From: Phycisphaerae bacterium
GTDB taxonomy: Bacteria > Planctomycetota > Phycisphaerae > Phycisphaerales > Phycisphaeraceae
Reading direction: 5' to 3'
NCBI GenBank assembly: GCA_030425705.1
Contig: JAUHZU010000001.1
Location: 607,607 to 671,606 of the forward strand
Length of the DNA: 64,000 nucleotides
Positions 33,721 through 42,300 of this stretch are shown here, one piece after another; the stretch's first letter is position 1; each line of letters opens with the position of its first letter. Below the pieces are notes generated by a model. The model had not been told where the DNA came from. It searched no databases and saw only the letters and a program-made list of their open reading frames with translations. The translations under genes were made by a program, and so were the position numbers.

Positions 33721-35130
33721 CTACTCCGGCTTCCGCGGATCGAACAATGTCTCCTCGACGACGCGCACCGGGCGTGCATGTTCGGTGATCTCCGCGTCCA
33801 TCTGCTCGGCTAAGGCGCGCAGCTCGGCGATGCGGTCGGCGTGGTTGTTGGCGACGTTGTACTGCTCGCCGGGGTCGCGGTCGACGTGGTACAACTCGCC
33901 GCTCTCGAGCAGCAGCTTCCACGGCCCGTGGCGGATGCCCGCCAGGTCGCCGTTGGACGAGTAGTACAGGAACGCCTCGGTCGGGCTGGACGCTCCGGGC
34001 TCGCCGCGCAGCAGGGCGGTGATGTCGTGGCCGTCGATGACGCGGTCCGGCAAGGTCGCGCCGGTGAGCGCGGCGATCGTGGGCAGCAGGTCCATCGTCG
34101 TCACGACTTCCCGGCACACGCTCCCGGCGGGGATCGTGCCGGGCATCGCGACGACGGCGGGGACGCGCTGGCCGCCCTCCCAGTTGGTGCCCTTGCCGCC
34201 CCGCAGCAGCCCGGCCGAGCCGCCGTTGAGCTTGAACGGGAGCCAGGGCCCGTTGTCGCTCGTAAAGAACACCAGCGTGTTCCCGGTCAGGCCGTACGCT
34301 TCGAGCGCGGCGACGACCTGCCCGACACTCCAGTCGATCTCCTCGATGACGTCGCCGTACAACCCGCGCGGGCTCGTCCCCTCGAAGTCCTCCGAGGCGT
34401 ACAGCGGGATGTGCGGCATCGAGTGCGGCAGGTAAACGAAGAACGGCCGGTCCTTGTGCTCCTCGATGAACGCCACAGCCTCATCCGTATACATCCGAGT
34501 CATCTGCCGTTGGTCCGGTTCCCACTCGATCACCTCGTTGTCGCGCATCAGCGGCAGTCGGAACGGGTAGTTGTTGTTCCGGGCGCGGTGGATCTGAGCC
34601 ATGTCGTTGGAGTAGGGCACGCCGAAGAAGGTGTCGAAGCCCTGGTCGGTGGGCATGAGCCCGGGTCGGTGGCCCAGGTGCCACTTGCCGAAGATGCCGG
34701 TGGCGTAGCCGTGGTCACGGAGCATGTCGGCGATCGTGACTTCGTCGGTGTGGAGGCCGTAGTCGTATTGCGGGAAGATGACGTGCCGGTGCATGCCGAC
34801 GCGTTTGGGGTAGCAGCCGGTGAGCAGCGCCGCGCGGGAAGGCGAGCAGACCGGCGAGGCGACGTAGCACTGGGTGAGCTTCATGCCGTTGGCGGCGAGC
34901 GCGTCGAGGTGGGGGGTGTGGATGGTGGGGTGGCCGAAGCAGGACAGGTCGCCGTAGCCCTGGTCGTCGGTGAAGATGATGACGATGTTGGGCGGTGGGG
35001 CGGCCGGCTGCGCGATGACCTTGATCGTGTCGCCTGCCGGCTGCGGGGGCGAGCTGCAGCCGGCCAGCGTGAGCAGGCCAAACAGCAGCCAAGCGAGCGA
35101 GTTCCGGGCCGGCGTTGTAAGTTGCAGCAT
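33721..35130 (-). CDS. Sulfatase lipoprotein (arylsulfatase family)
   Basis: 469 residues from the ATG at 35130 (MLQLTTPARNSLAWLLFGLLTLAGC). The lipobox LAGC places the anchor at Cys25. Sulfatase motifs: PNIVIIFTDDQGYGDLSCFG (metal Asp pair), formylglycine site CSPSRAALLTGCYP with Cys95, GKWHLGHRPGLMPTDQGFDTFFGVPYSND, FFTSDNGPWLPFK and the late ALLRGEPGASSPTEAFLYY...GPWKLL. This is a full-length S1-type enzyme without an accessory domain. It is likely lipid-anchored and active on sulfated polysaccharide. An upstream ATG at 35202 is possible but would bury the signal peptide. The VOC gene at 35190 diverges. Confidence 0.88.
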   Translation of the reverse strand: MLQLTTPARNSLAWLLFGLLTLAGCSSPPQPAGDTIKVIAQPAAPPPNIVIIFTDDQGYGDLSCFGHPTIHTPHLDALAANGMKLTQCYVASPVCSPSRAALLTGCYPKRVGMHRHVIFPQYDYGLHTDEVTIADMLRDHGYATGIFGKWHLGHRPGLMPTDQGFDTFFGVPYSNDMAQIHRARNNNYPFRLPLMRDNEVIEWEPDQRQMTRMYTDEAVAFIEEHKDRPFFVYLPHSMPHIPLYASEDFEGTSPRGLYGDVIEEIDWSVGQVVAALEAYGLTGNTLVFFTSDNGPWLPFKLNGGSAGLLRGGKGTNWEGGQRVPAVVAMPGTIPAGSVCREVVTTMDLLPTIAALTGATLPDRVIDGHDITALLRGEPGASSPTEAFLYYSSNGDLAGIRHGPWKLLLESGELYHVDRDPGEQYNVANNHADRIAELRALAEQMDAEITEHARPVRVVEETLFDPRKPE

Positions 35131-35189
35131 GGGGATACCATACCCGTTGGGTGGGTGGGTCAGGCATTCTTCGCGACAGGAGCACAGGC

Positions 35190-35615
35190 ATGGGTGATGC
35201 AACGCAGGGCGGCGGGTCGGCGGACGGTGGCCGGGGCTTCGAGGTCGCGGGGCTGGCGTACATCACGCTCTACATCGAGGACTACGACGAGGCGGTCGCG
35301 TTTTACACCGCCGCCTTCGGCGAGCCGGACTGCAAACAGCCGGTCTTCATGGGCTGGCGCATGGGCGAGACGTGGATGACGGTGTTCCCCTCTAAGGACG
35401 GCAACGCCCCGGGCAAGAATCCGCGCAACATGGAGTTTGGCATCCGGGTCCAGACCCCCGAGCAGGTCGACGTGCTGCACGCCCGGCTGGTCGAGTTGGG
35501 CGCGAAGAACGCCTGGACCCCCGAGGACACGGAGATGTACGACCGCATGCGGTTCTCGTGCGTCGACGACCCGTTCGGCGTGCGGATCGATGTGTACTGC
35601 CCGCTGACGGACTAA
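35190..35615 (+). CDS. VOC (glyoxalase/bleomycin-resistance) family protein
   Basis: 141 residues from the ATG at 35190, with AGGAGC upstream. VOC proteins are built from paired beta-alpha-beta-beta-beta units and bind a metal. Here the pattern is YITLYIEDYDEAVAFYTAAFGEP, then WRMGETWMTVFP, MEFGIRVQTPEQVDVLHARLVELGA and RFSCVDDPFGVRIDVYCPL. The ending DPFGVRIDVYC is typical. Substrates in this superfamily are very varied and none is indicated here. The 5' end diverges from the sulfatase lipoprotein gene. The terminator just after it points the other way, for the gene at 35752. Confidence 0.82.
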   Translation: MGDATQGGGSADGGRGFEVAGLAYITLYIEDYDEAVAFYTAAFGEPDCKQPVFMGWRMGETWMTVFPSKDGNAPGKNPRNMEFGIRVQTPEQVDVLHARLVELGAKNAWTPEDTEMYDRMRFSCVDDPFGVRIDVYCPLTD

Positions 35616-35658
35616 AAAAAACCGGGTCGCTCTTCTCAGAAAGAGTAGAGCGGCCCGG
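35614..35658 (-). terminator. Intrinsic terminator of the 35752 gene
   Basis: A long GC stem (35658-35641 with 35636-35622, loop TTCT on the minus strand) is followed by eight T, minus strand. Confidence 0.85.
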
Positions 35659-35751
35659 CCGTGCGTGGTTGGGTTGTGGGTGATCCCGTGGGATCAGATC
35701 GAGCCTGTTAGCTGCGGTCGAGGCGGTGGCTGCAGGCTAGACGCCTACCGA

Positions 35752-36111
35752 CTAGGGGGTATTGCGGGTGTTCGGGTCAGAATCGGAAGATTCTTCGGTT
35801 TCCTCGATCGCTTCCTCTTCGAGCCCCGCGGCGAGGAGGTCGCTGCCGGCTGCCTGATCGGCGTCCTGCCGGGCCTGCTGTTCGGCCAGGGCCTGCTCGA
35901 AGCTGTAGGGGCCATCGATCGGCTCGCGGTCCAGCACCAGGTCGCGTTCGCTGAACGCCGGCTGCTGGAGCTGGGCCATCAGCCGGTCCTGAGCCCCGTA
36001 GGGCGGCTGGAGCGACTCGAACAGCCGGTCGAGGTCCCGTTCCAGGGCCTCCGCCTCGGTCAGCTCCTTGCGGAGGCCGCGGGCCAACTTGTCTTGCTTG
36101 TCATCGGTCAT
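35752..36111 (-). CDS. Uncharacterised acidic coiled protein
   Basis: 119 residues starting MTDDKQDKLARGLRKELTEAEALERDLDRLFESLQPP. The first half is predicted helical with charged heptads. The last 50 residues are Glu/Asp/Ala-rich and probably disordered. No signal peptide and no known family. It lies downstream of the ECF sigma factor gene (111 bases) on the same strand and is followed by a strong terminator, so it may belong to that transcription unit. A regulator or adaptor of the sigma factor would fit, but nothing in the sequence shows this. Confidence 0.5.
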   Translation of the reverse strand: MTDDKQDKLARGLRKELTEAEALERDLDRLFESLQPPYGAQDRLMAQLQQPAFSERDLVLDREPIDGPYSFEQALAEQQARQDADQAAGSDLLAAGLEEEAIEETEESSDSDPNTRNTP

Positions 36112-36222
36112 GATGCGTTTCCCTGATGCGTGTCGGCGTCGGCCGTCATAGGTGTAGACGCGCGGGCATGGGGCGTGTTACGCCGGCGTGAAAAAAACGG
36201 TCCGGCTGCGTCCGGCAGCGAT

Positions 36223-36996
36223 TCAGTCGTCCATGCCCAATGCTTTTCGGACGTTGGCGTCTTCTCGCAGCTTCTCGTACGCGCGGAACAGGCGGACGCG
36301 GGCGTTGTTGGGCGTGATGTCCAGCCGCTCGGCCAGCTCGGCGATCTCCAGCCCCTCGACGTGCCGGAGCGTGATGACTGCGGCCTGGGACTCGGGCAGG
36401 GAGGCCACGGCGGCGAAGACGATCGACCGCTGGTCGCCGTCCATCTGGAACACGTCGTCGGGTTCCTGGGCCGCGATCTGGATCTCCTCGGCGTCGGCCG
36501 AGCCGGGGCCGCCGGCGGTGCGCTTGCGCTTGCGGACGACGTCCAGGGCCGCGTTGCGGACGATCATCGCCAGCCAGGAGACGATCGCGCGGGGGTCGTT
36601 GAGGTGGTCCAGCCGCTTGAGCCCGTTGAGGACGGCCTGCTGCACGGCGTCTTCGGCGTCGGCGGCGTTGCGGACGATGGGGTAGGCCGTGGCGTAGAGG
36701 AACCGGTAGTAGTCGCCGACGATGCGGGCGTACCAGTTCTCCGGCGTCTCGTCGGGCTTGGGGAGGTTATCCATGTGCGAGCGGGGCCGGGGCGGGACGG
36801 GCTTGCGGCGGGGGCCGTCGTGCTCGTCCGAGTCCGCGTACTCGGCTTCGGCGCCGAAGAACGCGTCGGCCTCATTGTACGGCACGTGGGACCACCGCTT
36901 GCGGGCCAGGGAGCCCTCGGTGGCCGGCTCGTCGCCGTCGTTTTCGTCCTCGGGGAAGTTCCGGTAGTGCTCGATGCGGTAGGTTTGGAGGGTCAC
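36223..36996 (-). CDS. ECF-type RNA polymerase sigma factor
   Basis: About 257 residues if started at the GTG at 36996 (VTLQTYRIEHYRNFPEDEND), which has AAAGGA 10 bases upstream; an ATG at 37032 is possible. An unusual charged N-terminal extension of about 85 residues precedes sigma region 2 (ARIVGDYYRFLYATAYPIVRNAADAEDAVQQAVLNGLKRL...WLAMIVRNAALDVVRKRKR). Region 4 follows (VFAAVASLPESQAAVITLRHVEGLEIAELAERLDITPNNARVRLFRAYEKLRE), a helix-turn-helix for the -35 element. No anti-sigma gene adjoins. The upstream subtilase-GAF-cyclase genes on the same strand suggest that it reports on that signalling unit. Confidence 0.85.
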   Translation of the reverse strand: MTLQTYRIEHYRNFPEDENDGDEPATEGSLARKRWSHVPYNEADAFFGAEAEYADSDEHDGPRRKPVPPRPRSHMDNLPKPDETPENWYARIVGDYYRFLYATAYPIVRNAADAEDAVQQAVLNGLKRLDHLNDPRAIVSWLAMIVRNAALDVVRKRKRTAGGPGSADAEEIQIAAQEPDDVFQMDGDQRSIVFAAVASLPESQAAVITLRHVEGLEIAELAERLDITPNNARVRLFRAYEKLREDANVRKALGMDD

Positions 36997-37122
36997 GACG
37001 CACGGGTCCTTTCCCGGCGGTCGCGTGCCCATTCGCGGGCATGTGGCTACCTGCCGGAGGTAAAGGACGGCCCCCCGGAGGGCGCGTTACAGCGGAGCGG
37101 AAGTTTTTCTGACCGCCCGGGT

Positions 37123-37914
37123 TCAGGCCGGCGTGCGTTCCGCGGCGTCCATCCAGGGCTGCCACCAGCCGGTTTGCTGGCGCTGGGCGTAGGCGTGCAG
37201 GAGGGTCTTGAGCTGGTAGGGGGTCAGCGACGGCTCGAGCCGTAGCCACCGGGCGATGAGGCCGGTGACCAGGGGCGTGGCGTAGCTGCTGCCGGTGACG
37301 CGGCGGGTGCTGCCGTGCTGCCAGGCGACGGTGTTGCCGACGCCCGCGGCCTCGAAGCCGACCAGGTCGTTGGGACGCGTGCGGAGCTCGGCGGTCCGGA
37401 GCTGGGCGTACGTCACGCCGACCGTCGAGGCGAAGCTGGTGGGGTAGTCCCGTCCGTCCTGCTGGTAGCCCTTGGCGCAGACGCAGCAGACGTTGCGGGC
37501 GTAGAGGTCGTCGACGGCCTGCCCGATGCGGAGCGCCAGCGCGAGGCGGAGCGTGGACAGCGACAAGTTGACCACGCCGACGGGCTGGGTGGTCAGCCAG
37601 CGGAGCGCCTCGACCAGGGCTTCGGACGAGCCCTCGCGCGACGCGCTGAGGACGCGGATGCTCACGAGCTCGCAGCCGGGGGCGATGCGTCGGGTCTGGC
37701 CGGCGGCGGCGGTGCCGTGGCCGCAGACGTCCAGCGGCTCGGTGGGGCGGACCTCGGCCCGGCCTTCGCTGTCGGTCTCGACGACGTATGACGCCGCGAG
37801 CTTCCCGCCGACCCACGGGTGGTCCTGCTCGATGCCGGTGTCGACGACGGCGACGCGCACGCCGCTGCCGTCGGACTCGGCCATCGCATCGAGCATCCCA
37901 CGCACGTCGAGCAC
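37123..37914 (-). CDS. Subtilase (S8) without signal peptide
   Basis: 263 residues from the GTG at 37914, which overlaps the stop of the GAF gene by one base (TAGTG). The catalytic triad is present: Asp25 in VRVAVVDTGIEQDHPWV, His66 in DVCGHGTAAAG and a Ser near 211 in TGSSYATPLVTGLIARWL. There is no signal peptide and no propeptide, and the length is just the catalytic core, so it is a minimal intracellular subtilase. Translational coupling to a GAF protein and nearness to a nucleotidyl cyclase suggest a protease whose activity is gated by a small-molecule signal. The short C-terminal helix (QTGWWQPWMDAAERTPA) has no recognised role. Confidence 0.82.
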   Translation of the reverse strand: MLDVRGMLDAMAESDGSGVRVAVVDTGIEQDHPWVGGKLAASYVVETDSEGRAEVRPTEPLDVCGHGTAAAGQTRRIAPGCELVSIRVLSASREGSSEALVEALRWLTTQPVGVVNLSLSTLRLALALRIGQAVDDLYARNVCCVCAKGYQQDGRDYPTSFASTVGVTYAQLRTAELRTRPNDLVGFEAAGVGNTVAWQHGSTRRVTGSSYATPLVTGLIARWLRLEPSLTPYQLKTLLHAYAQRQQTGWWQPWMDAAERTPA

Positions 37915-38387
37915 TAGCGCACACCCTCCGCGAGATCGTGCAGCCGGCGCGTGATCGCCTGCGCCGCGTCGAGGTAGCGCTGCAGGTCGGCGTCGGTGAA
38001 GCCGTCGGGCTGGGCGCTGTTGATCGCGGTCAACACGCCGTACTCCCGCTCGCTGTCGGAGAGCGGCACCGCCATCTGGCTGGTCGTGACCGTGCCGACC
38101 TTTGCATCCACGCTCGGGTCGTGTTGCGGGTCGTCCTGCAACTTGTTGGTGATCGTCGGCTGCTGGAACGAGACGACCAGCCCGACCACGCCGCGCGTCA
38201 CCGGCTGCTCGGTGCCGACGAGTTTCGACGCGGCCGGGGATTCGCTCAGCGCGAACCGCAGCGTCTTGCCCTGCTCGTCCAGCAGCAGCACCGACCCCTC
38301 GGCCGCGCCGACCGCGCGGACCGCCTCACTCAGCTCGCGGGTCAAAGTCGGGTCGTCGTGGGCCGCATTGTGCAGGGCTTGGGTCAT
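37914..38387 (-). CDS. GAF-domain protein
   Basis: 157 residues from the ATG at 38387 (MTQALHNAAHDDPTLTRELSEAVRAVGAAEGSVLLLDEQGKTLRF). It is a single GAF fold: VLLLDEQGKTLRFALSES, TRGVVGLVVSFQQPTITNKLQDDPQHD, TSQMAVPLSDSEREYGVLTAINS, FTDADLQRYLDAAQAITRRL. GAF domains bind cyclic nucleotides, tetrapyrroles or other ligands. NKLQDD and the preceding GVVG loop occupy the usual pocket positions. With no output domain of its own, it likely acts on the coupled subtilase downstream (1-base overlap). The cyclase 154 bases upstream could supply its ligand. Confidence 0.78.
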   Translation of the reverse strand: MTQALHNAAHDDPTLTRELSEAVRAVGAAEGSVLLLDEQGKTLRFALSESPAASKLVGTEQPVTRGVVGLVVSFQQPTITNKLQDDPQHDPSVDAKVGTVTTSQMAVPLSDSEREYGVLTAINSAQPDGFTDADLQRYLDAAQAITRRLHDLAEGVR

Positions 38388-38439
38388 AGTGGAAGGACGA
38401 GAGAAACTTGACGGGAATACGGGGATGGAGCCGGGGCGG

Positions 38440-38531
38440 TTTTGACAGAATGACAAGATGCGGCAGGATTGACACGGTCAAACCCAAGACCCGATCCTGT
38501 TCATTCTGGCAATCCTGTCATCCTGTCAAAA
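38440..38531. repeat. Nested inverted repeat with CAGGATTG/CAGGATGACA units
   Basis: TTTTGACAGAATGACA (38440-38455) is inverted at 38516-38531 with one mismatch. Inner units (CAGGATTG near 38464, CAATCCTG near 38510) are also inverted. It lies between the cyclase stop and the GAF start. Confidence 0.7.
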
Positions 38532-38541
38532 TGGTCATCAG

Positions 38542-39246
38542 TCACCGCCCCCGGATCTTCTCGTGCTCTTCGGGCAGCAGGCGGTAGACCTCGACCGGCT
38601 CGGGGTACTGGTTGCGGTCCTGGATCACCTCGTCGGGTTCGCGGATGTCCTTGCCGCCGGCGAGCATCAGGCGTTTGTAGCTGGTGCGGGTCACGGCCAG
38701 GCCGAAGCGTCGGCTGGTCTGGCCGGTGACGACGCGGCTGGCGACGACGATGGCGTCGGAGATGTTCAGGCCCGGCTCGCGGAGCGGGTGGCCGTGGCCC
38801 ATGACATCGGGGGCGGGCTCGGGCTGGAGCCGGAGCTTGCCGGTCGCCTCGGGGGAGGGGGTGGGCATCCGCCAGACCTTGCCGACGTGCATGCCGGTGC
38901 GGAGCGACACGCTGACGCGGAAGCCCAGGTTCAGCAGCAGCGAGCGGACCTCGTTCTCGAAGCGCTCATTGACCGCCATCGCGAAGTCGTAGATCGCCTT
39001 CGCCGGCTTCTTGCCGGTGGACAGCGCGAGGAACCCGTCGCCGGCGTAGCCCTCGACGGTGACGTCCGGGTGCTTGTCGTCGGCGGTGTTAAACAGCCGG
39101 TACATCGCCAGCCCCAGCCGCTGCAGCCGCTCCTCGTCCCCGACGCACTGGTAGACGAGCTGGGTGTAGCCCGACAGGTCGGCGAAGAGGATGCCGGTGT
39201 CGCCCAACGCGGTGAGGGCGGGCGGGTTGTCGGTCGGCTGCGTCAT
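38542..39246 (-). CDS. Class III adenylate/guanylate cyclase, catalytic domain only
   Basis: 234 residues from the ATG at 39246 (MTQPTDNPPALTALGDTGILFADLSGYTQL). Metal-binding Asp residues are visible in ILFADLSGYT and VEGYAGDGFLALS; VSLRTGMHVGKVWRM and NISDAIVVASRVVTG correspond to the later catalytic strand and helix. Substrate-selecting residues are not typical, so ATP or GTP use is undecided. There is no membrane, GAF or HAMP part in the same chain; sensing may be done by the neighbouring GAF protein or kinase. It diverges from the giant kinase gene at 39371 across a 125-base region. Confidence 0.8.
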   Translation of the reverse strand: MTQPTDNPPALTALGDTGILFADLSGYTQLVYQCVGDEERLQRLGLAMYRLFNTADDKHPDVTVEGYAGDGFLALSTGKKPAKAIYDFAMAVNERFENEVRSLLLNLGFRVSVSLRTGMHVGKVWRMPTPSPEATGKLRLQPEPAPDVMGHGHPLREPGLNISDAIVVASRVVTGQTSRRFGLAVTRTSYKRLMLAGGKDIREPDEVIQDRNQYPEPVEVYRLLPEEHEKIRGR

Positions 39247-39370
39247 GGTGCGGAAGTCGATGAAACCGTGGGGCGGGTCGGCCGTCCTAGTGTAGCTGCT
39301 AACCCGCTCTGCGGGCCTTGTTTGCGGGCTTTGACGCCCCGACCGGGTAGAATCACCGGCGAGTCTCTCT

Positions 39371-42300
39371 ATGGCGTCCAACCCGGCCCAAGACTTCCGA
39401 CGCGAGTACCTGCTGCGGCTGCCCCTGCCGCTGGCGCAGCTCTACTCCCGCGCCCACAACGCCAAGGACAACCGCTCTCGGCACGACAACTGCTACTACA
39501 TCTTCGAGTCGCTGATCAAGCTGGCGACCTGTCCCCTCATCGGCTCGTACGTCGACGACCTCAACCGCGGGCACCCCCACGTCGAGGCCGTCGACCGGGC
39601 CCTGGGCCACCTCGCCCTGCCCGCGCTGGGCCAGTGGCTGGGCATGCTCCGCGAGCTGGCCCGGCACTACGGCACGAGCAACGAGACCAGGGGCCACCCC
39701 CTCCGTGGTGTCTGGCGTCGGCTCAACCGCAAGCACACCAAGGCCGAGTCGCCCGCCATCCTCGCCCTCTACTGCCGGATCAAGCACGGGCCGGACGGCC
39801 ACCTCTCGGCCGACACCACCTGCACCCTGCTGGACCTGTTCGACAAGATCGTCCGCTACCGCAACGACGTCGTCGGGCACGGCGGGCCGCGGTTCGAGGC
39901 GTTCTTCGACAACGAGATGGGCCCGTTGATGTTCCCCGCGGTCAACGAGGTGCTCGCCGAGGGCACGCTGGACCCGTTCGGCTCGCCGGGCACGCGTCTG
40001 GTCTACCTGACCGAGATGCGGATGATCGAGGAGGGCAAGTTCGAGGTGTCGCTGCGGGAGCTGGTGGGGCTGCAGGGCGAGCGGAGCGCGCCGATGGTGT
40101 TCGACGCGGACATGGCCGACGCGCTCGCGCCGCGGCACGGCGCGTTCCCCGGGCTGGCGCTGCTCTGGCCGGGCCACGCCGCGCCGCTGCGGCTGGGCCC
40201 GATGATGCGTTTCCGGGAGTCGGAGGTCGCCGACGAGGTGCTGCTCCTCAACCGCGACCGCGGCGGCCGGCAGGTCGAGTACCTGTCCTACACCACCGGG
40301 CGGACCGAGCGCGACGCGGAGATGTCCGGCGCGCTGGCGCAGATCCTCTCGCGCATCGCCGACCGCACGATCACCGAGGCCCAGCTCCGCGAACTGGAGA
40401 AGCAGAGCCGGTCCGAGACCGACTCGGTCGAGGGGCTGGTAGGCGACCGCCGGATGGAGGGCGTGAAGGCCCCGATGCTGGGCGACTACGAGCTGCTGGC
40501 CGAGCTGGGGCGGGGCGGCATGGGCGTGGTCTACCTCGCGCGGCAGGCGTCGCTGGGCCGGGTGGTCGCGCTCAAGACGCTGCCGGGCGACCTGTCGAGC
40601 AACGAGCGTGCGTTGGCGCGGTTCCGCCGGGAGATGCGTGTGCTGGGCAACTGCGAGCACCCGAATATCGTGAAGCTGCTGGACTCGGGCACGCTCGCGG
40701 ACGGGCAGATGTACTACACGATGGAGTACGTGCCCGGCGCCGACCTCGAGCAGGTGTGGAAGGAGCTGAGCAAGCAGACCGCGAGCTCGGGCGTGACGGA
40801 CCTGGACGACGGCGCGTTCGCTGAGGCGCTTTCCGCGGCCAGCCGGACCAAGCGGGACGACGTGACCACGCGGTACGCGCGGACGCTCAACCCGCTGGGC
40901 CGGACCCGCGAGGACGAGGACGCGCCCGAGGCGCTGCGCCTGCCCCCGCTGCCGCTGCCCGAGCTGCCCGAGGTGTTGCGCGACACCGGGTCGCGGGCGG
41001 AGTACGTCCGCCGGATCGTCGGGATGATCCGCGACGCGGCGCTGGCGCTGCACACGGTCCACGAGCAGGGCGTGATCCACCGCGACGTCAGCCCGGGCAA
41101 CCTTATGGTCACGCCCGATGGCCAGCGGATCGTGCTGATGGACTTTGGTCTCGCGAAGGGTGGCGGTGAGTCGCAGAGCGTGTCGATCGGCGCGGGCTTC
41201 ATGGGCAAGCTCCGCTACGCCGCGCCCGAGCAGCTCGCCTCGGCCGTGCTCGACGTCGGGCCCGCGGCGGACGTGCGCGGGCTGGGCGCGACGCTCTGGG
41301 AGCTGGTCACCCGCAAACGCCTCTTCGAGGAGGCACGCGACGAACGCTCGCTCGCGACACTCATCCACCAGAAGGACGTACCCCGCCTGCGCGAGGTCGA
41401 CCCGGGCTTCGACCGCGACCTGGAAGCCATCGTCGCCCGCGCCACCGAGCGCGAGGTGCCCAAACGCATCCACTCCGCCAAACGCCTGGCCGACTACCTC
41501 CAGCTCTACCTCGACGGCGAGCCGCTGCCCATCCGCCCGCCGACCACCGGCGAGCTCATCACCCGCTGGGTCAAGAAGAAAAAAGCCCTCGTCGGCTCGT
41601 TCACGTTCGCGCTGCTGGTGATCACCGGCATCCTCGTCATCGCGTTCAACCAGGTCAGCGAGAAGGCGCACGACGCGCAGGTCGCCAAGGAGCAGGCTGA
41701 GCAGGCCACCGCCGAGGCCCAGGCATCGCTGGACCGGACGCGCGCGGCCCTCGCCGGCGTGTTCGAGACCATCACCGAGTCGGACGTGTTCCGGGGCACG
41801 GGGCTCTACGGCCCGCAGCGCGAGCTGCTCGCGCAGATCGTCGAGCAGTACGAGCTGGTCCTCGAAGACAACGAAGGCGACGCCGGCCTGCAGTTCGACC
41901 TCGCCCGCACGCTGCGCATCCTCGCGGAGACCAGCCTGCAGGTCGGCAAGGCCGAGGAGGCCGAGCGGCACGCGCTCAAGGCGCTGGCGTTGATCAACGG
42001 CCTGCCGGAGAGTGATGAGGACTACACGTTCGAGCGGGCGTCGCTGCTGGTGGCTCTGTCGCAGGCCCACCTCGGGCAGGGCGCAGAGCGTTACGACGAC
42101 GGCATCGCCGCGGCCGACGAAGCGGTCGACCTGCTCATCCCACTGGTAGCCCGCCCCGACGCGGAGGACGCCTACGCGGTGGCGATGGCGTCGGCCTGTC
42201 AGAGCCGCGGCGACCTGAGCTTCGCCAACGGCGCGTACCCCGAGGCGTTGGAGTGGTACCGCTCGGCCGCGACGGTCCGCTGGCAGTTCTACGAACGCGA

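Noticed and set aside
39353..42070. Very long antisense open frame (905 codons) opposite the giant kinase
   Set aside because: An Arg/Leu/Val-rich shadow produced by GC-rich codon bias; no domain, ribosome site or homologous pattern, and the kinase motifs are unambiguous on the plus strand.
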